Source: CAZTTG01 sp964615935
GTDB taxonomy: Bacteria; Planctomycetota; UBA1135; GCA-002686595
Direction of reading: 5' to 3'
Assembly: GCA_964615935.1 (NCBI GenBank)
Contig: CAZTTG010000005.1
Coordinates: forward strand, 1-64,000
Length of the DNA: 64,000 nucleotides
The notes beneath the pieces were generated by a model. That model searched no databases. It saw only the letters and a list, made by a program, of their open reading frames with translations, and had not been told where the DNA came from. The position numbers were made by a program, and so were the translations under genes. Below are positions 40,900 to 49,740 of this stretch, one piece after another (the first letter of the stretch is position 1; each line of letters begins with the position of its first letter).

Positions 40900-41557
40900 C
40901 TCCCGGCTCACACCCCTGCAGGTGAGGGTACTCTCACTCCTGGCCGGGATCGATCCACCCTGGACCCTGACGGGTGGGGGCGCGCTCGCTGGCTTCCATC
41001 TGGGGCATCGCTGCACGCGCGACCTGGACCTGTTCTGGCACGGCCAGTCCGCCCTCGAGACCCGCGGGGACGAGGTCCTCGGCCGGCTTCGGGACTCCGG
41101 TCTGCAGGTGGATCTCGTCCAGGGCTCCGAGGCCTTCCAGCGGCTGCGCGTGGTGGACGGTGAGGAGGTCCTCATCGTGGATCTCGTCGCCGAGCCGGTA
41201 CCCACCGTCGAGGAGCCGGCCGAGGTGCAGCTCGCCTCGGTGAGCATCCTGGTGGACACGCCGCACGAGATCCTGGTCAACAAGATGTGCGCTCTCCTCC
41301 AGCGCTCCGAGCTTCGGGACCTCCAGGACGTCCAGGAGCTCCTGTCCCGGGGCGGGGACCTCGCCCGAGCGCTGGGCGACTGTCCGATCAAGGACGGCGG
41401 CTTCTCCCCCCTCACGCTGGCCTGGGTTCTGAGGGGCCTCCCCGTCGAGACCATGGGTACCGTGGCCGGGTGGGAGCCGCAGGAGGTCGAGGCGATGGCG
41501 GGCTTCCGCGACGAGCTCGTGCGCCGGGTCGCGTCGGCGGCGGCGCCGGAGGGCTGA
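40892..41557 (+). CDS. AbiEii/AbiGii-type nucleotidyltransferase, second module
   Basis: A 221-residue protein with WTLTGGGALAGFHLGHRCTRDLDLFW near residue 24 (GG...DLDLFW, a nucleotidyltransferase with two metal-binding aspartates). Further conserved blocks are VLIVDLVAEPVPTVEEP (third aspartate region) and ILVNKMCALLQRSELRDLQDVQELL (the NKMCALLxRxExRDLxD motif common in this family). The second copy differs clearly from that at 37.9 kb, so it is not a recent duplication. Its start lies in the end of the small partner gene; together they make a probable toxin-antitoxin pair. Confidence 0.82.
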   Translation: MASSRLTPLQVRVLSLLAGIDPPWTLTGGGALAGFHLGHRCTRDLDLFWHGQSALETRGDEVLGRLRDSGLQVDLVQGSEAFQRLRVVDGEEVLIVDLVAEPVPTVEEPAEVQLASVSILVDTPHEILVNKMCALLQRSELRDLQDVQELLSRGGDLARALGDCPIKDGGFSPLTLAWVLRGLPVETMGTVAGWEPQEVEAMAGFRDELVRRVASAAAPEG

Positions 41558-41575
41558 GGCGTTCGGCTCGCGGCC

Positions 41576-43033
41576 CTATTGCTCCTCCTCGTCCCCCTCC
41601 CCGTCCAGATAGCCCATCCCAGCCAGCCGCTCCAGCACGTCCTGCGAGGGGACGATGGCCTCCGGATCGCGGCCTCCCAGAAGGGTGCGGAGCTTGAGCG
41701 CCGTGCGGTGGGCCCGCAAGAGCTCGGTGTCCCAGCGGGCCCGCTCGGCCTCGAGGGGGGACTCGCCCGGCGCGATGGCGCGCAGCTCGCGCGGGTCGGC
41801 GTCCAGGCGCAGCAGGAAGGCGGCCTGATCGTCGGAGGGGCGCAGGGCCTTGCGCTCGTTGGTGCGCAGGGCGCGCAGGCTGCGGCGGTCGATCATGAGC
41901 TCGGCCAGGGCCGGCTGGGGGTCCATGGGCCGGCCGCGCAGCAGCGGCGCCAGGTTACGGCCCTGCACCGCCAGGGGGCCGCGGTGGCCGGCGTAGTGGA
42001 GCAGGGTGGGCATGAGGTCGATCAGGCGCACCTGGTCGGGGATCACCCGCCCCCCCTCGAGCTCGCCCGGCCAGTGCGCGATCAGGGGGATCTTCAGGAC
42101 CTCGTCGTAGAGGGTCTTGTTGTGGCCCTTGTTGCCGTGCTCGAAGAACTCCTCGCCGTGGTCGGAGGTGACCACGACCAGGGTATTCTCGAGCATCCCG
42201 CGGCCTTCGAGCTCCTCGAAGATCTCGCCCAGGATCTGGTCGGTGAAGCGGATCTCGCCGTCGTAGAGGGCCAGCAGGTGCTGGAGGTCGCGCGGATCCA
42301 TGTCCGCCTTGATGCGGCCGTCGGCCATCAGGCGGCCGCTGATGTCGCCCTGGTAGTCGGGGTCGAACATGCGGTCGTAGGGCGGCGGCGGCTTGAAGTC
42401 GTAGTGCACGTCCCACAGGTGCAGGAAGAGGAAGTAGGGCTCCTGCGAGTCGCGATCTCGGGCCCAGCGCCGGACCTCGTCGCGGGTCCGGGGCCCGGTG
42501 ACGTCCATGTGCGAGACGTCGCGGTGGGAGCGGGCGCCCTGGCGCACCTGGGCCCCGGTGGCCGAGTCGGGGGTGGTGATCATGCAGCTCTGGTACGCGT
42601 CGAAGCCCTGCCCCATCCCGAAGACCGGGTGCAGGTAGGGGCCCCCGAAGAAGCCGGCGGTCTCGTAGCCCTCGAGCTGCAGCAGCTCGGCCAGGGTCCA
42701 GTGCTCGCCCGAGAGGGCGAGACCGTTGTCCACCAGCCCGTGGGTCGAGTCGTAGAGGCCGGTGAACAGGGCCGCGTGGGCGGGCAGGGTCCAGGAGGTG
42801 GTGCTCACGGCGCTCTCGAAGCGGACCCCCTCCTCGGCCAGCCGGTCGATGAAGGGGCTGGTCGGCCGCTCGTAGCCGTAGCACGAGAGGTTGGCCGGCC
42901 GCAGGCTGTCGATCGACACCAGGATGATGTTCGGCCGCCCGTCGTCGGTGTCGGCGGGGCCGCCACAGCCCGCCAGGCAGAGGACGCCGAACGCGAGGGG
43001 GGCGAGGCGCGGGAGTCTCGAGGAGGCGTTCAT
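41576..43033 (-). CDS. sulfatase-fold lipoprotein without the canonical formylglycine site
   Basis: A 485-residue protein with a lipobox (FGVLCLAGCGG, Cys23 or close) and alkaline-phosphatase-superfamily core: RPNIILVSIDSLRPANLSCYGYERPTSPFIDRLAEEGV, STTSWTLPAHAALFTGLY, HLWDVHYDFKPPPPYDRMF, VVTSDHGEEFFEHGNKGHNKTLYDEVLKIPLI. The metal ligands look present (D in SIDSLR, DH in TSDHGEE). The nucleophile position, in the segment TSWTLPAH, has Thr where sulfatases have Cys or Ser in C/S-x-P-x-R, and no arginine follows; this suggests a phosphodiesterase or phosphonate-type hydrolase instead. The C-terminus is acidic. Its start is 90 bp from the divergent UvrD gene. Confidence 0.78.
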   Translation of the reverse strand: MNASSRLPRLAPLAFGVLCLAGCGGPADTDDGRPNIILVSIDSLRPANLSCYGYERPTSPFIDRLAEEGVRFESAVSTTSWTLPAHAALFTGLYDSTHGLVDNGLALSGEHWTLAELLQLEGYETAGFFGGPYLHPVFGMGQGFDAYQSCMITTPDSATGAQVRQGARSHRDVSHMDVTGPRTRDEVRRWARDRDSQEPYFLFLHLWDVHYDFKPPPPYDRMFDPDYQGDISGRLMADGRIKADMDPRDLQHLLALYDGEIRFTDQILGEIFEELEGRGMLENTLVVVTSDHGEEFFEHGNKGHNKTLYDEVLKIPLIAHWPGELEGGRVIPDQVRLIDLMPTLLHYAGHRGPLAVQGRNLAPLLRGRPMDPQPALAELMIDRRSLRALRTNERKALRPSDDQAAFLLRLDADPRELRAIAPGESPLEAERARWDTELLRAHRTALKLRTLLGGRDPEAIVPSQDVLERLAGMGYLDGEGDEEEQ

Positions 43034-43123
43034 CTGGGGGATCGTAGCAGCCGTGCGTACGCTCGACATCATCGACCGTTTGACCCGCCGGCCCCCCTCG
43101 CCCGGGGATAGAATCCGCGGCTC

Positions 43124-45379
43124 ATGGACGAGCGCGGCGATCGATCCGGACCCCTGCCGGCCTCCCCGGCCCCCCCCGAGGCGGCCGGGGGCCTGCTGGA
43201 GGGCCTCAACCCCGCCCAGCGGGAGGCGGTGCTCCACGATGAGGGGCCCCTGCTCATCCTGGCCGGGGCGGGGACCGGCAAGACGCGGGTCATCACCTCG
43301 CGGGTGGCCCACCTGGTGGGCGAGCGGGGGATCCACCCGGGCGAGATCCTGGCCATCACCTTCACCAACAAGGCCGCCCGGGAGATGCGCGAGCGGGTGG
43401 CGCGCATGAGCCGGCAGCGGGGGATGTGGATCAGCACCTTCCACTCCACCTGCGCCCGCCTCCTGCGCTTCGAGATCGAGGCCCTGGAGGGCTACACCCG
43501 CGACTTCACCATCTGCGACACCACCGACCGCAACCGGCTGATCAAGGAGCTGGTCAAGAAGGCCGGCTTCGATCCCACCCGCTTCAAGCCGGCGGCCCTG
43601 GGGGCGCGCATCAGCTGGCACAAGAACCACCCCGAGGACCCGCGGGGGGCGGGCGCCGCCTGGAGCGATGAGCTCCCCGGCCTGGAGGACGAGGTCTTCC
43701 GGCGGGTGTCGCGGGACTACGAGGCCGAGATGCGGCGCTGCAACTCCCTGGACTTCGACGACCTGCTGCTCCTCGTGCTGCGGATCTTCGAGGAGCGGCC
43801 GGGCGTGCGCGAGGCCTGGTCGCGGCGTTTCCGGCACGTGATGGTGGACGAGTACCAGGACACCAACCGGGTCCAGTACCGCCTCGTGCGGCACCTGGCC
43901 GCCGATCACCGGGACGTGGCCGTCTGCGGCGACCCCGACCAGTCGATCTACGCCTGGCGGGGGGCGGACGTGCGCAACATCCTCGACTTCGAGCGCGACT
44001 TCCCCGGCGCCCGGGTGGTGCGCCTGGAGCAGAACTACCGCTCCACCCAGAACATCCTGAAGGCCGCCCAGGGCCTGATCTCCCACAACCGCCAGCGCAA
44101 GGAGAAGGACCTGTGGTCGGCGGGCGAGGAGGGCCCGCTGGTCCAGTCGGTCGAGTGCGGTGACGAGGACGACGAGGCCCTGGAGATCGCCCGCCGCATC
44201 GAGGAGCTGCGGGCCGAGGGCCGGCCCCTCTCCGAGGCCGCCATCTTCTACCGGGTCAACTTCATGCAGCGGGCCCTGGAGCAGGCCCTCGCGCGCCGGC
44301 GCATCCCCTACGAGGTGGTGCGCGGCACGGCCTTCTTCGAGCGGCGCGAGATCAAGGACCTGGTGGCCTGGCTGCGATTGGCGGTCAACCCGCGCGACGA
44401 CGAGGCCTGCCGCCGGGCCCTGGGCGCCCCCTCGCGCGGAGTGGGGGAGAAGAGCCTCGACCGCCTGGCAGGCTGGGCCGCCGACCGGCGCGTCTCCCTC
44501 ATGCGGGCGGCCGCCTCCCAGGAGGCTCGCCTGCAGCTCCGCGGCCGCGCCCGGTCCGGGACCGCGGGCTTCGCGCGCCTCTGCGAGGAGCTCTCCGACC
44601 TCGCCCGGCAGGCCCCCGCCGGCGAGGTCCTCGACCGGCTCATCGAGCAGACCGACTACTGGACCTGGATCGCCGGCCTGGAGGAGCGCGACGAGACCGA
44701 CCGGGCCGAGAACGTCGAGGAGCTGCGCAGCCGCGCCGAGACCTACGACCGCGAGAACCCCGAGGGGAAGCTCTCCGGCTTCCTCCAGGACATCGCCCTG
44801 GTCAGCGACGCCGACGGCGGGGCCGAGAGCGAGGTGGACCGCGTCTCCCTGATGACCCTGCACACCGCCAAGGGCCTGGAATTCCCCGCGGTCTTCGTGG
44901 TCGGCCTGGAGGAGGACCTCCTGCCCCACGCGCGCTCGATCGCCGCCACCCTCGAGGGGGGCGCGCCGGACGAGCAGGGCATCGAGGAGGAGCGCCGCCT
45001 GCTCTACGTGGGCATGACCCGCGCGCAGCGCGAGCTGACCCTGACCTGGGCGCGTCTGCGGCGGCACTTCGGCCAGCACAACTACACCGCGCCCTCGCGC
45101 TTCCTGGAGGAGATCCCGCCCGAGCTGATCGAGGGCGAGGCCGACGCGGATCCGGCCGACGAGGCCAGCGTGCTGGGCGAGTTCGCGCCCGGCGCCGGCT
45201 TCGAGGAGCTCGCCATCGGCGATCGGGTGGCCCACGAGCACTTCGGCCAGGGTCGGGTGGATCGCCTCCTGGGCCGCGGGATCAACGCCCGCGCCACGGT
45301 CGTCTTCGACCAGCACGGGCCGAAGCAGCTCCTGCTACAGTACGCGGGCCTGAAGGTGGTCCAGAGGAAGAACGGATGA
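43124..45379 (+). CDS. uvrD: UvrD/PcrA-type superfamily 1A DNA helicase
   Basis: A 751-residue helicase with all motifs: Q-like LNPAQREAV, Walker A AGAGTGKT (47-54), ITFTNKAAREMRERV (Ia), MVDEYQDTNRVQY (II), CGDPDQSIYAWRGAD (III), LEQNYRSTQNIL (IV), LMTLHTAKGLEFPAVFVVGLEEDLLP (V) and RRLLYVGMTRAQRELTL (VI). The C-terminal tail has a Tudor-like segment (AIGDRVAHEHFGQGRVDRL) typical of PcrA that contacts RNA polymerase. It unwinds 3'-5' in repair and restart. Its stop overlaps the next start (ATGA), so the AAA+ gene is coupled to it. Confidence 0.92.
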   Translation: MDERGDRSGPLPASPAPPEAAGGLLEGLNPAQREAVLHDEGPLLILAGAGTGKTRVITSRVAHLVGERGIHPGEILAITFTNKAAREMRERVARMSRQRGMWISTFHSTCARLLRFEIEALEGYTRDFTICDTTDRNRLIKELVKKAGFDPTRFKPAALGARISWHKNHPEDPRGAGAAWSDELPGLEDEVFRRVSRDYEAEMRRCNSLDFDDLLLLVLRIFEERPGVREAWSRRFRHVMVDEYQDTNRVQYRLVRHLAADHRDVAVCGDPDQSIYAWRGADVRNILDFERDFPGARVVRLEQNYRSTQNILKAAQGLISHNRQRKEKDLWSAGEEGPLVQSVECGDEDDEALEIARRIEELRAEGRPLSEAAIFYRVNFMQRALEQALARRRIPYEVVRGTAFFERREIKDLVAWLRLAVNPRDDEACRRALGAPSRGVGEKSLDRLAGWAADRRVSLMRAAASQEARLQLRGRARSGTAGFARLCEELSDLARQAPAGEVLDRLIEQTDYWTWIAGLEERDETDRAENVEELRSRAETYDRENPEGKLSGFLQDIALVSDADGGAESEVDRVSLMTLHTAKGLEFPAVFVVGLEEDLLPHARSIAATLEGGAPDEQGIEEERRLLYVGMTRAQRELTLTWARLRRHFGQHNYTAPSRFLEEIPPELIEGEADADPADEASVLGEFAPGAGFEELAIGDRVAHEHFGQGRVDRLLGRGINARATVVFDQHGPKQLLLQYAGLKVVQRKNG

Positions 45380-46311
45380 GCGACGCGCACGAGGACGGCG
45401 GCGGCGAAGGGCTGTGCGCGCGGCTGGAGGAGCTCCTGGCGGAGGCCCGCGAGGCGGGCGCCCTGGGCGAGCTGGCGCCGCTCCTGCGCGAGGCCCTGGC
45501 CGCGGACGCCGCCGCCGCCCCGCCCGAGGATCCCACCGGCGCGGCCATCCCCGAGCGCTTCGGCATGGTCGGAGACAGCCCGGCCATGCGGAAGGTGTTC
45601 GCGCTGCTCGAGAAGGTCGTGGGCAGCCAGGTGCCGGTCCTGGTCCAGGGGGAGACCGGCACCGGCAAGGAGCTGGTCGCCAAGGCCCTGCACCAGAAGG
45701 GCGCGCGGGCCGAGAAGCCCTTCATGGCCGAGAACTGCGCCGCGGTGCCGGCCGAGCTCCTGGAGTCCGAGCTCTTCGGCCACAAGCGCGGCTCCTTCAC
45801 CGGCGCGGTGGCCGACCGCGCGGGGCACTTCGTGGTGGCCGACGGCGGCACGGTCTTCCTCGACGAGATCGGCGACATGCCGCTCGCCATGCAGGCCAAG
45901 CTCCTGCGGGTGCTGCAGGACGGCGAGATCCGCCCGGTGGGCTCGAACAAGAGCCGCAGGGTGGACGTGCGCGTGATCGCCGCCACCAACCAGAACCTGC
46001 GCACCATGTGCGGGCAGGGGACCTTCCGCGAGGACCTCTACTTCCGGCTCAACGTGATCACCATCCAGCTCCCCCCCCTGCGCGAGCGCAAGGGCGACGT
46101 GGCCCACCTGGTGCGCTTCTTCCTGAGCCGCTTCGGGGGGGAGATGGGCCTCGCGACCCGCATCGAGCCCGAGGCCCTGCGGGCCCTGGAGCGCTGGCAC
46201 TGGCCGGGCAACGTCCGCGAGCTGGAGAACGAGGTGCAGCGCGACCTGGCCCTCTCGGGGGGCCGGATCGGGCTGGACGACCTGTCACCGGCCGTCCGCG
46301 CAGGGGTATAG
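45376..46311 (+). CDS. minimal sigma-54-activator AAA+ protein without HTH or receiver domain
   Basis: A 311-residue protein. After a 60-residue helical, Ala/Glu-rich N-terminus lies a complete sigma-54 interaction domain: Walker A GETGTGKE (92-99), GSFTGA loop (139-144), Walker B VFLDEIG (160-166), RVIAATN sensor I, RVDVRV, FREDLYFRLNVITIQLPPLRERKGD (R-finger region) and HWPGNVRELENEV (sensor II). No receiver, PAS or GAF domain precedes it and no helix-turn-helix follows, so it cannot be a normal enhancer-bound activator; it may act from solution or have another role. It overlaps uvrD by 4 nt. Confidence 0.85.
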   Translation: MSDAHEDGGGEGLCARLEELLAEAREAGALGELAPLLREALAADAAAAPPEDPTGAAIPERFGMVGDSPAMRKVFALLEKVVGSQVPVLVQGETGTGKELVAKALHQKGARAEKPFMAENCAAVPAELLESELFGHKRGSFTGAVADRAGHFVVADGGTVFLDEIGDMPLAMQAKLLRVLQDGEIRPVGSNKSRRVDVRVIAATNQNLRTMCGQGTFREDLYFRLNVITIQLPPLRERKGDVAHLVRFFLSRFGGEMGLATRIEPEALRALERWHWPGNVRELENEVQRDLALSGGRIGLDDLSPAVRAGV

Positions 46312-46417
46312 GCGGCCGTCCCCGCCCCCTCACGGACTCCCGGGCCGGCCTCCCGGCACGGGCGGCATGATCCCGGCCCGGCCATGCGCTAGGCTGGGTC
46401 CCCCTCCCCGGCACACC

Positions 46418-48139
46418 ATGCGATCGATCCGCCTCCCCCGCGCGCTCGGGGCCGCCCTGCTGCTGGCCCTCCTCCCCCTCCCCTGCCCGGCCCAGGGGGC
46501 CGGTGACGCCCCCCGCCCGACCCAGGCGGAGCAGGAGGTCGAGAGCCTTCGCGCCCGGGCCCTGGCGGCCGAGCGCGCCGGCGAGCTCGAGGCGGCCGCC
46601 GAGGCCTGGCTGGACGCCGGCCGCCGGATGCCCCCCGGCTCCGATCGCGACCTCGTGGTGGGACGCGCCTTCGATCTCAAGGCCCGCCTGGCCCTGCGCC
46701 GCGAGCTCGCCTCGACCCATCGCGCCGACTCCGAGGCCTTCGCCGGCCTGGCGGTCGAGGCGGTCGCCGAGGGGGGGGTGACGCTGAGGGGCGAGCCCCT
46801 GGCCTGGTCCGAGCTCCCCGTGCGGGTCCTGTCGCGGATCGCGGCCAAGGCCTCGATCTCGCCCCAGGCGCAGCTCGGCCTGGTCCTCGAGCAGCTCCGG
46901 GCCGAGGAGGCGGAGGAGGTCGAGATCGCCGAGCGCGAGCTCGCGCGCATGATCCGGCGCGGCCTCTACGAGGAGGCCGAGGTCTTCGGCCTGATCGCGC
47001 GCTGGCGCGGCGAGGCGGTCCCCGAGGGCGGGTACGTCTTCCTCGGCGCCGAGGGCCGCTGGATCACCGCCGCCGAGGCGGCCGAGCGGGCCCACCGCGA
47101 GGCGGTGGAGGCCCTGGTCGCGAAGCTCGCGGCCGCTGCCAATGGCGACCGCGACGGCCTGCTCGCGAAGCTCCGCGAGGAGGCGGGGCCGGCCGAGATC
47201 CTGCGCGCCCTCGAGCCGCGCTGGATGGCGGCGGTGGAGACCCTCGGCAGGGGGCGCATCCTCGAGCAGCTCGAGCGGGTGGCCGATCAGCGACGCGAGC
47301 TGGACGCGGCGCGCGAGGACGCGCTCGAGCTGATCTTCGACGAGGAGGAGTACTTCTATCCCTACAACCCGCCCAACCCGCCGCACAAGGCCTCGGACTA
47401 CCCCAGGGTCCAGCGCCGGGTGGACGAGCTGGTGAGCGCCGCGAGGCTCATCTGGGAGGTCCCCAAGGGCGTGCGCCTGCCGACGAGCTTCCGCCGGGCC
47501 CACGAGGAGCTCTCCTGGCTCCTCTCGATCGGCGGGGAGGAGCCCCTCTTCGCCCTGCCCGCGGAGCTCCCCGTCTGGATCCTGGGGCTGCCGCGGGAGC
47601 TGGAGCGGGTGGAGCTCGCGAACTTCGCCTGGAACGCGCTCGAGCGCGACGAGCTGGCCCTCTCGCGGGCGGTCCGCGGGCGCAACCAGCGGCTCTGGCA
47701 GGAGGCGCCCCGCCTCGAGAGGGAGCTCTCGCGGCCGGCCACCCTCGACGAGCGGCAGGTCGAGATCACCAACGACTACCGGGACATGCTGGGGCGCCCC
47801 GCCCTGGCCTGGAACCCCCGGATCCAGGCCGCCTGCCGGGGCCACTCCGACTACCAGGCCAACTCCGGCAACTTCGGCCACGAGAATACGCACGACCCCG
47901 CGCGCCGCTGGCCCGCGGACCGCATGCGCCTCGAAGGCTACGACTTCGGCGCGGCGGAGAACTGCGCCATGGGCCGCGGGGACCCCCTGTCGGCCCACGT
48001 GGGCTGGTGCCACTCCAGCGGGCACCACCGCAACCTCCTCTCCGCTCACCACCGCGAGATGGCCAGCGCCAACGCGGGCGGCATCTGGACCCAGTGCTTC
48101 GGACACGGAACGGACTTCCTGGAAGATCTCCAGCCATGA
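46418..48139 (+). CDS. secreted CAP (SCP/PR1)-domain protein
   Basis: A 573-residue protein with a signal peptide (LGAALLLALLPLPCPAQGAG). The first ~430 residues are helical, charged and not recognised (many repeats of A/E/R and LEQ; FDEEEYFYPYNPPNPPHK mid-way). The C-terminal ~120 residues are a CAP domain: ITNDYRDMLGRPALAWNPRIQAACRGHSDYQAN, FGHENTHDP, GAAENCAMGRGD and WCHSSGHHRNLLS (the CAP2-like HxR end). Bacterial CAP proteins are extracellular and may bind lipid or cleave peptides. ATG 46418 starts the signal peptide. Its stop overlaps the FHA gene's start. Confidence 0.78.
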   Translation: MRSIRLPRALGAALLLALLPLPCPAQGAGDAPRPTQAEQEVESLRARALAAERAGELEAAAEAWLDAGRRMPPGSDRDLVVGRAFDLKARLALRRELASTHRADSEAFAGLAVEAVAEGGVTLRGEPLAWSELPVRVLSRIAAKASISPQAQLGLVLEQLRAEEAEEVEIAERELARMIRRGLYEEAEVFGLIARWRGEAVPEGGYVFLGAEGRWITAAEAAERAHREAVEALVAKLAAAANGDRDGLLAKLREEAGPAEILRALEPRWMAAVETLGRGRILEQLERVADQRRELDAAREDALELIFDEEEYFYPYNPPNPPHKASDYPRVQRRVDELVSAARLIWEVPKGVRLPTSFRRAHEELSWLLSIGGEEPLFALPAELPVWILGLPRELERVELANFAWNALERDELALSRAVRGRNQRLWQEAPRLERELSRPATLDERQVEITNDYRDMLGRPALAWNPRIQAACRGHSDYQANSGNFGHENTHDPARRWPADRMRLEGYDFGAAENCAMGRGDPLSAHVGWCHSSGHHRNLLSAHHREMASANAGGIWTQCFGHGTDFLEDLQP

Positions 48140-48504
48140 CGCGATTGATCGTGGAGGACGGCGGCAAGCGCCGCGCATTCAAGGTCGGCGACGGCACCCT
48201 CACCATCGGCAGCGGCGGCGGCGCCAGCCTGAGGCTCTCCGATCCGGCCGCCGCCGAGGTGCACGCCGAGCTCCTCCTGCGCGAGGGGCGGGCCACCCTG
48301 CGCCTCAAGCCCGGGGTGCTGCCGCCGCGGGTGGCGGGCCGGCCCGCCCAGGGGGAGACCGCGGTGGGGCACGGCCAGACCATCCAGATCGGGGCCTCCC
48401 GGATCACCGTGGAGCTGCCCGGCGGAGCGCCTGGCGCGGCCGCGGCCTCGGTCACCCCGGTGCGAAGGCGCTCCCCGGCCGGTTCGACCGCGCCTGCGCG
48501 CGGG
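48136..48504 (+). CDS. FHA-domain membrane protein, N-terminal part (before the gap)
   Basis: ATG 48136 overlaps the CAP gene stop (ATGA). The first ~95 residues have forkhead-associated-fold strands: LIVEDGGKRRAFKVGDGTLTIG, LRLSDPAAAEVHAELLL, ATLRLKPGVLPPRVAG, and VGHGQTIQIGASRITVEL. In true phosphothreonine-binding FHA domains a GR and an SxxH motif occur; here they appear as GS and EVH, so binding may be lost. A Pro/Arg/Ala linker follows and the frame runs to the gap at a codon boundary. The remainder lies in the next CDS entry (48605-49675); probably a single gene of about 476 residues. Confidence 0.75.
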
Positions 48505-48604
48505 NNNNNNNNNNNNNNNNNNNNNNNNNNNNNNNNNNNNNNNNNNNNNNNNNNNNNNNNNNNNNNNNNNNNNNNNNNNNNNNNNNNNNNNNNNNNNNNN
48601 NNNN
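48505..48604. other. assembly gap of 100 N
   Basis: Exactly 100 unknown bases, the usual placeholder for a scaffold gap of unknown size. Both edges carry GCGCGCGGG (48496-48504 and 48605-48613), so the flanking contigs may in fact overlap by 9 nt. Confidence 0.95.
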
Positions 48605-49675
48605 GCGCGCGGGAGCCGGCGGGCCCGCCAGGAGGAGCCCGAGGAGGAGAGCCAGTACCAGGGCAGCCGGGCCTGGCGGGAGCGCAAGAAGAAGGACAAC
48701 GCGACGCGCTACCTGCTGATCTTCCTCGGCGCACCCCTGCTGATCGTCGGGGTGGGCTACCTGATCAGCCTGGCCATCCCCTCCGACGCCGAGGAGCACC
48801 ACCCCGAGCTCTACCTCGGACGAGCCCAGGAGCACCTCGAGCGGGGCGAGTGGGACCTGGCCCAGAGCGACCTCGACGAGATCGACCTGGAGCGCTGCTC
48901 GATCGCGCTCCGCCGGTCGGTGGGCGAGGTCCAGGAGCGCGTCGACGAGGAGAAGGAGAAGCGCCAGCTCGCCTTCGAGCTCCAGAACCGGGGCACCCGC
49001 TACCTGGACCGCAAGATCAAGGAGTTCGAGAAGGAGCGCCTGCAGGGGGTGCTGGAGCTGCCCAAGCTGCGCGTCTACGTGAAGCGCCTGCGCTACTTCA
49101 AGGCGACCTGGCCCAAGCACCCCGAGATGGCCTGGGTCGAGGGGCAGCTCGAGCGCTTCGGCGACCGCGTCGACCTGAGCGTGCCCCCGACCTTCGCGGA
49201 CATCGAGTTCGAGATCAAGATGCTGCGCGGCTCCAACCCGCGCGACTGGCCGGAGTGCTTCCGCATCCTGGAGCGCTTTCAGGAGAGCGCCGTGGGCGCC
49301 GAGCTGGACTCCGCCATCGCCCTCGAGGCCCAGACCCGCGCGGATCGCGACGAGTGGGTCAGCGAGAGCATGAAGTACGCCCGCTGGCACCACGAGCTCG
49401 GCACCAAGGACGGCAAGTACGACTCCAGCCAGCTCGGCAAGTCGGTCTCCTGGCTGGTACGGGTCATCCAGTACGCCGACGACCCCGGCTTCGAGGACGA
49501 GGCCGCCCGGCGCCTGCTCGACTTCGAGAAGGACTCCCATATGCCGGTGGACATCGAGCCCCGGCTCAACGGCTACCGGCGCAAGGAGCCGGAGATCTAC
49601 GACCGGCTGATGCAGAACCCGCTGATCAAGAGCTACGCGCGGGAGAAGGGGCTGCCCCTGACGGCGCGCGAGTGA
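48605..49675 (+). CDS. FHA-domain membrane protein, C-terminal part (after the gap)
   Basis: The frame is open from the first base after the gap (ARGSRRARQEEPEEE). A charged linker leads to one clear membrane helix (YLLIFLGAPLLIVGVGYLISLAI), then about 300 residues of helical, charged sequence with tetratricopeptide-like character (ELYLGRAQEHLERGEWDLAQSDLDEI) and long helices (KEKRQLAFELQNRGTRYLDR). No catalytic motif is seen. It would be a bitopic protein with the FHA domain on one side of the membrane and the helical domain on the other. The stop is 65 bp before the parvulin gene. Confidence 0.72.
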   Translation, partial: ARGSRRARQEEPEEESQYQGSRAWRERKKKDNATRYLLIFLGAPLLIVGVGYLISLAIPSDAEEHHPELYLGRAQEHLERGEWDLAQSDLDEIDLERCSIALRRSVGEVQERVDEEKEKRQLAFELQNRGTRYLDRKIKEFEKERLQGVLELPKLRVYVKRLRYFKATWPKHPEMAWVEGQLERFGDRVDLSVPPTFADIEFEIKMLRGSNPRDWPECFRILERFQESAVGAELDSAIALEAQTRADRDEWVSESMKYARWHHELGTKDGKYDSSQLGKSVSWLVRVIQYADDPGFEDEAARRLLDFEKDSHMPVDIEPRLNGYRRKEPEIYDRLMQNPLIKSYAREKGLPLTARE

Positions 49676-49740
49676 GAACCCGCGGGCTCGGGGATCGAGC
49701 GGTGTCCCGGTCCCGCCGGCGGCCGCACCCTCATCCGAAC

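Noticed and set aside
41576..45316. 1246-residue minus-strand ORF covering sulfatase and UvrD
   Set aside because: Only the C-terminal 485 residues (from 43033) are a real protein; the upstream part is antisense of uvrD.
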